A stretch of 36,402 nucleotides of DNA from Bryobacterales bacterium (lineage in GTDB: Bacteria > Acidobacteriota > Terriglobia > Bryobacterales > Bryobacteraceae), in contig JADZAF010000224.1 in assembly GCA_020852755.1 (NCBI GenBank), positions 1-36,402 of the forward strand, written 5' to 3'. Of this stretch, positions 33,278 to 36,402 are shown piece after piece; position 1 is the stretch's first letter; each line of letters begins with the position of its first letter. Below the pieces are notes generated by a model. The model saw only the letters and a list, made by a program, of their open reading frames with translations, made no database searches and was not told where the DNA came from. A program made the translations under genes and the position numbers.

Positions 33278-34083
33278 CCGGCGGTGCTCCATCCCATCAT
33301 GTAGAAAATGGCGGTGGCCACCAGGTCGGCCAGGATCACCAGGAAGGTGGACTTCACCACGGCGGTGGTCGCCGAGCGCCCCACCGCTTCCGGCCCGCCC
33401 CGCACGCGCAGACCCTCCAGGCAGCCTACCTGGACGATGATGGTGGCGAAGACCACGCTCTTGATCAGGGTCAGAGCGATGTCCCGCAGCACAATGGCTT
33501 CCACCACCGCCTGGAAGTAGATGCGCAGGTTCATGTCGATGCTGAAGGCCAGAAACAGGTACCCGGCGAAGATCCCGCACAGCGTGCTCAGCACTGTCAG
33601 GCACGGCAGCGTGATCAGGGCGCCCAGGTACTTGGGCGCCAGTGTAAATTCCACCGGATCCAGCCCCATGACCCGCAGAGCGTCCACTTCCTCCGTCACC
33701 ACCATGGTTCCGATTTCCGCGGAGATGGCCGAAGCGGAACGGCCGCTCACCGCCAGGGCCGTGATCAGCGGGCCCAGTTCCCGGGTGAAGCCCACCGCCA
33801 CCAGATCCACCACGAACTGCAAGGCGCCGAAGCGGCGCAGCTCCGAGGCGCTTTGCAGAGCCAGGATGAACCCGGTGCACAGCGACATGATGCCGGCCAT
33901 GGGAAGGGCGCTGGCGCCGATGGCGAACATCTGCTCCACCGCCGCCCGCCAGCGCCTCCGCTTGCCCACCACGGGCAGGATGCGCGGGAGTTTTCGAAGC
34001 ACCGCCCAGAACTGCAGCGTCAGCGCGCCGGCGTCCTCGGCCCACGAGAGCGCCTCCCTTCCCACCTGCTCCAGAACGCTCAA
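33274..34083 (-). CDS. mlaE: MlaE-like ABC transporter permease (TTG start)
   Basis: A 269-residue inner-membrane permease. I chose TTG 34083 as start: it overlaps the STAS TGA as TTGA, repeats the overlap pattern of the whole operon, and has GGAGGT exactly 9 nt upstream. There is no ATG near the expected N-terminus, and readings further upstream would run through the STAS gene. The protein begins SVLEQVGREALSWAEDAG and then has the MlaE family core: RRWRAAVEQMFAIGASALPM, GFTRELGPLITALAVSGRSA, SAEIGTMVVTEEVDALRVMG (EQLAALxxxxxxP-type coupling region) and GDIALTLIKSVVF-like terminal membrane helices, about five in total. It is the membrane channel part of the Mla-type phospholipid transporter. 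Confidence 0.93.
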   Translation of the reverse strand: MSVLEQVGREALSWAEDAGALTLQFWAVLRKLPRILPVVGKRRRWRAAVEQMFAIGASALPMAGIMSLCTGFILALQSASELRRFGALQFVVDLVAVGFTRELGPLITALAVSGRSASAISAEIGTMVVTEEVDALRVMGLDPVEFTLAPKYLGALITLPCLTVLSTLCGIFAGYLFLAFSIDMNLRIYFQAVVEAIVLRDIALTLIKSVVFATIIVQVGCLEGLRVRGGPEAVGRSATTAVVKSTFLVILADLVATAIFYMMGWSTAG

Positions 34084-34475
34084 CGGAACTCGACCTCCGA
34101 TCCCGCCGCGCGGAAAATCTGGTCCAGTTCGGTGACCTCCGCCAGCATTCGGAGATGGCCTCCCATTCCCGTGACCCGCAGCTTCACCGAACGCCCTCGC
34201 GCGGCTTTGAGTGCTTCCAGGAGGGTGGCGATGCCGGACATGTCCAGGTACGACACTCCGGAGAGATCGACGGTCACCAGCGGCGGTGGGTTGCGCCGGA
34301 GCAGCCCGAGCAGCACGGAACGCAGGCGCGGCGAGGAATCGACCGTGACGCGCCCGCTGACGTCGATCTTCGACTGGGACGCCTCCCGCTGGACCCGGAT
34401 GGCAATCTCCTCCGTCTCGACCGGCCGGTCCTCCACCCCGGCGTCCCGGCTCCAGCGGCGAAACAGGTTTCTCAT
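34080..34475 (-). CDS. STAS-domain protein (MlaB-like)
   Basis: A 131-residue protein, first gene of the Mla-type operon, starting at ATG 34475. The STAS fold is visible in IDVSGRVTVDSSPRLRSVL, TVDLSGVSYLDMSGIATLLE and VKLRVTGMGGHLRMLAEVTE. Asp78-Met-Ser80-Gly matches the D-x-S-G site where anti-anti-sigma factors are phosphorylated. In Mla systems the STAS subunit MlaB binds MlaF and stimulates the ATPase; its position in front of the permease gene supports that role over sigma-factor control. An N-terminal extension of about 22 charged residues (MRNLFRRWSRDAG...) precedes the domain. No anti-sigma kinase lies nearby. Confidence 0.9.
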   Translation of the reverse strand: MRNLFRRWSRDAGVEDRPVETEEIAIRVQREASQSKIDVSGRVTVDSSPRLRSVLLGLLRRNPPPLVTVDLSGVSYLDMSGIATLLEALKAARGRSVKLRVTGMGGHLRMLAEVTELDQIFRAAGSEVEFR

Positions 34476-34599
34476 GGCAACAGCCGGCCCGGCGTAGCCG
34501 GTTCACCCGCTGGGACCCGTAGCATGGCACTCACCTATCACTGATCTTAAACAAACGGGAGCGGAAATGTCGGAAGATCCGCCGGCGCCGTGCCGTGTC

Positions 34600-36099
34600 C
34601 TAACCCGCTTTCTGCCCGCCGCCGATCCCGATCAGGCCCGCGTCCCCGGACGTCAGATCATTCCACACGTCTTCGTTGTGCATGCAGCCCGGATCGCCGG
34701 CCCGTATGTCTTCCAGGTAGGCGAAGGCGCGCGCGCGGCAGCCGCCGCAATACGCCTTGTCCACGCACACGGCGCAGTGGTCCTCGCGGTCGCCGCGGTC
34801 TGAAAGAACGCCGAACAGCGGGCATTCCCAGATCTCCGCAAGCGGCTGGCGCCTTAGACTGCCGGCCTTGATTCCGGAGAGATACACGCAGGGCGTAACC
34901 TCGCCGTCCGGCTGGATGGCGCAATAGCAGCGGCCGGCCCCGCAGCCTCCGATGTAGCGGGAGAGCACCATGCTCTTGGGTCCTCTCCCCGTGCCCGCGT
35001 GACCGGTAGCGAAGATGCCGTCCGGAGGCGCGTAGGCCACGCAGGCGCGCCCGAACTGCGGGGCGGTCGAGATGACCGTGATCCTGCCATCCTGCAGATG
35101 CCTGACCAGTTTCCGCATCAGCCACTCCCGCTGGGAGGGCGTCAGGTCGGCGTCCAGCATGTCCCTGCCCCGCCCCGTGGGAATGAAATTGAAGTGCGAG
35201 AAGGTGCGGCAGCCGAGGGCGATCGCAAACTCCACGGCCTGGTCCACGCTCTGAAACGTGCGCCTGGTGAAACAAGTGGCGAAACCGGTCCGCATGCCGC
35301 CGGCCACCGAGTTCCGTATGCCCTGGATGGCCCGCTTCCAGGCGCCCGGCTGCCCGCGAAAGCGGTCGTGCTCCTCGGGCGTCACGCTGTCCACGCTCAC
35401 CTCCACGTACTTGACGCCCGCCTCCACCAGGCGCGCCACCGCCGGCTCGGTCAACAGGGTGCCGTTGGTCGCCAGGGTGAGGTGAATGCGGTGTTGCCGG
35501 GCGCGCTCCAGAACCGGCCACAGGTCCCTGGACACCAGCGGCTCGCCTCCGGCGATCGCCAGGAACGGCACGCCCAGGGCGCCCATCTGATCCACCGCCG
35601 CCAGTTTCTCGTCCAGTGTCAGTTCGCCGGGCGCCGGCCGGGCGGTCGCATCCTGGTAGCAATGGACGCAGCGCAGGTTGCAGGCTTGCGTCATGTTCCA
35701 GACGACCATCAGCGGAGCGGCAAAGCGCTGGGGCGCGCTCAAGCCGTGCCGGGCGATGCTGCGCGCGGCCAGGGCCAGCGCCCGGACCGTGGGCTCATGG
35801 TGGAACAGCTTCTCCGTCATGAGCTCCCGGTCCAGGCGCGCTCGCCGCAGCGCCGCGTCGATCAGGATTTCCCAAGGCCGCCACCGGAGCCGTTCCCGGC
35901 CTCGCAACGCCGGGTTGTTGTAGTTCGCGCACACGCGCTCCAACAGACAGGTCCCGCTGCCGTCCAAGCGGGTGATCCGGCCGAGCACCCGCTGGGTCAG
36001 CGGCCACGCAAGAATGTCTTCCAATATGTGGTGGGTCTCATTCCGTCGGCCGGCGCCGCTGCTGCCGGCAGACCCTTCGCCAGTTAGTTCCCTCCTCAT
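34600..36099 (-). CDS. Radical SAM/SPASM domain protein with N-terminal extension
   Basis: A 499-residue protein. ATG 36099 has GAGG 6 nt upstream; the in-frame GTG at 36111 lacks a ribosome binding site. Residues about 1-130 are a helical extension of no family I recognise (ILEDILAWPLTQRVLGRITR and following). The radical SAM core starts MVVWNMTQACNLRCVHCYQD with the [4Fe-4S] cysteines at 140, 144 and 147, followed by AGGEPL (183-188) and TLATNGTLLT. The C-terminal SPASM-like region has cysteines at 386, 391, 393, 404, 426, 442, 445, 451, 454 and 472, enough for two auxiliary clusters. SPASM enzymes usually modify peptides or proteins; relatives also act in heme d1 synthesis. No recognised substrate gene is adjacent. 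It is co-oriented with the Mla-type operon, 124 bp away. Confidence 0.92.
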   Translation of the reverse strand: MRRELTGEGSAGSSGAGRRNETHHILEDILAWPLTQRVLGRITRLDGSGTCLLERVCANYNNPALRGRERLRWRPWEILIDAALRRARLDRELMTEKLFHHEPTVRALALAARSIARHGLSAPQRFAAPLMVVWNMTQACNLRCVHCYQDATARPAPGELTLDEKLAAVDQMGALGVPFLAIAGGEPLVSRDLWPVLERARQHRIHLTLATNGTLLTEPAVARLVEAGVKYVEVSVDSVTPEEHDRFRGQPGAWKRAIQGIRNSVAGGMRTGFATCFTRRTFQSVDQAVEFAIALGCRTFSHFNFIPTGRGRDMLDADLTPSQREWLMRKLVRHLQDGRITVISTAPQFGRACVAYAPPDGIFATGHAGTGRGPKSMVLSRYIGGCGAGRCYCAIQPDGEVTPCVYLSGIKAGSLRRQPLAEIWECPLFGVLSDRGDREDHCAVCVDKAYCGGCRARAFAYLEDIRAGDPGCMHNEDVWNDLTSGDAGLIGIGGGQKAG

Positions 36100-36122
36100 C
36101 TGCAACCTCACGTTATATGGGC

Positions 36123-36144
36123 GGGCGCGCAGACGCTCGCGCCC
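36123..36144. promoter_or_regulatory. Hairpin in the leader of the radical SAM gene
   Basis: A perfect 7-bp stem (GGGCGCG at 36123-36129 with CGCGCCC at 36138-36144) and an 8-nt loop lie 24 nt upstream of the radical SAM start codon. On the plus strand it precedes GGTTTCATT, so it may instead belong to a plus-strand transcript. Function not assigned. Confidence 0.3.
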
Positions 36145-36402
36145 GGTTTCATTGAACAGGACCTGAAACTACCGCCTCATCTACCGCCATAATCGCAAAT
36201 TCCCGAGCCGGTGGCGCAAGCTCTGAACGTGCCGTACCGGCCCCGCCGCTACAAACTCTTTCCGGTCCGGCTACACCTTGCACGAGTGCTGCCGCTCACT
36301 GTCGCTGTGATTCGCGGGGCCCGGCTGCCGACCGCCGGCACTTGTTTCGGCACCTGCTGTTCGGGCTCGGCAGACCCAGCTCCCGCCCGGCGCGGGAGTC
36401 CA
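36145..36402. other. Window-edge region without a supported gene
   Basis: No convincing gene is seen. One plus-strand frame is open from 36193 to the window end, with a possible GTG start at 36229. It would encode a basic, then hydrophobic peptide with three cysteines near its visible end (GTCFGTCCSGS). No ribosome binding site supports it, and the frame may be chance in GC-rich DNA. Confidence 0.4.

Noticed and set aside
32453..34045. Longer ATPase reading starting at 34045
   Set aside because: The N-terminal half is shadow of the permease gene; the ABC domain begins at the ATG at 33277.
33274..34530. Longer permease reading starting at 34530
   Set aside because: The extra residues run through the STAS gene in another frame and are Arg/Gly/Pro-rich non-protein sequence; the TTG at 34083 has an ideal ribosome binding site.

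Overview
This 36.4 kb, GC-rich, densely coding window looks like chromosome of an Acidobacteriota species, most likely from the Bryobacterales/Solibacter lineage. That placement is an inference from gene content: a secreted protein ending in the Solibacter-type C-terminal domain that I recall as TIGR03437, two giant Oar-like TonB-dependent receptors with N-terminal carboxypeptidase-regulatory-like domains, a winged-helix/membrane-anchor/TPR protein of the kind common in that phylum, and several enzymes carrying Tat-type leaders. I see no phage genes, insertion sequences or CRISPR arrays.

Layout. 1-8.4 kb: the 3' part of an alkaline phosphatase, a ThuA-domain protein with a Tat-type leader, an M48 metalloprotease lipoprotein, a small secreted protein, a Tat-type enolase-superfamily enzyme, a secreted protein with three PPC-like repeats, and a TIM-barrel sugar isomerase-like protein. 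8.4-14.9 kb: a complete RND efflux operon on the minus strand (tetR, adaptor, pump, outer-membrane channel) with a palindromic candidate operator next to the tetR start. 14.97-18.6 kb: a 1204-residue TonB-dependent receptor closed by a strong intrinsic terminator, followed by tRNA-Ser(UGA). 18.9-21 kb: an FMN-dependent PPOX protein converging on the winged-helix/TPR protein. 21.1-26.4 kb: a plus-strand run of a selenium-binding-protein/methanethiol-oxidase homologue, an aldo/keto reductase-like protein, a tetraheme cytochrome c fused to a SUMF1/FGE-like domain, and an HtrA protease. 26.4-30.1 kb: a small convergent ORF and a second TonB-dependent receptor. 30.4-34.5 kb: a receiver-only protein lacking most receiver catalytic residues, then a tightly overlapping Mla-type lipid-transport operon (STAS, permease, ATPase, MCE protein, lipoprotein). 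34.6-36.1 kb: a radical SAM/SPASM protein.

How the parts work together. Most products are predicted to act in the periplasm or outer membrane: nutrient uptake (two receptors), phosphate release, polyol/sugar-acid chemistry by exported enzymes, drug efflux, lipid trafficking and envelope quality control (HtrA, M48). The best candidate for something under-described is the 21.1-26.4 kb run. There, a cytochrome-SUMF1 fusion that lacks the formylglycine-generating cysteines overlaps an aldo/keto reductase-like gene whose catalytic tetrad looks incomplete. Second are the radical SAM/SPASM gene, with a short Cys-containing reading frame running off the window edge, and the degenerate receiver protein. 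All functional statements rest on reading translated motifs by eye; no database search was run.
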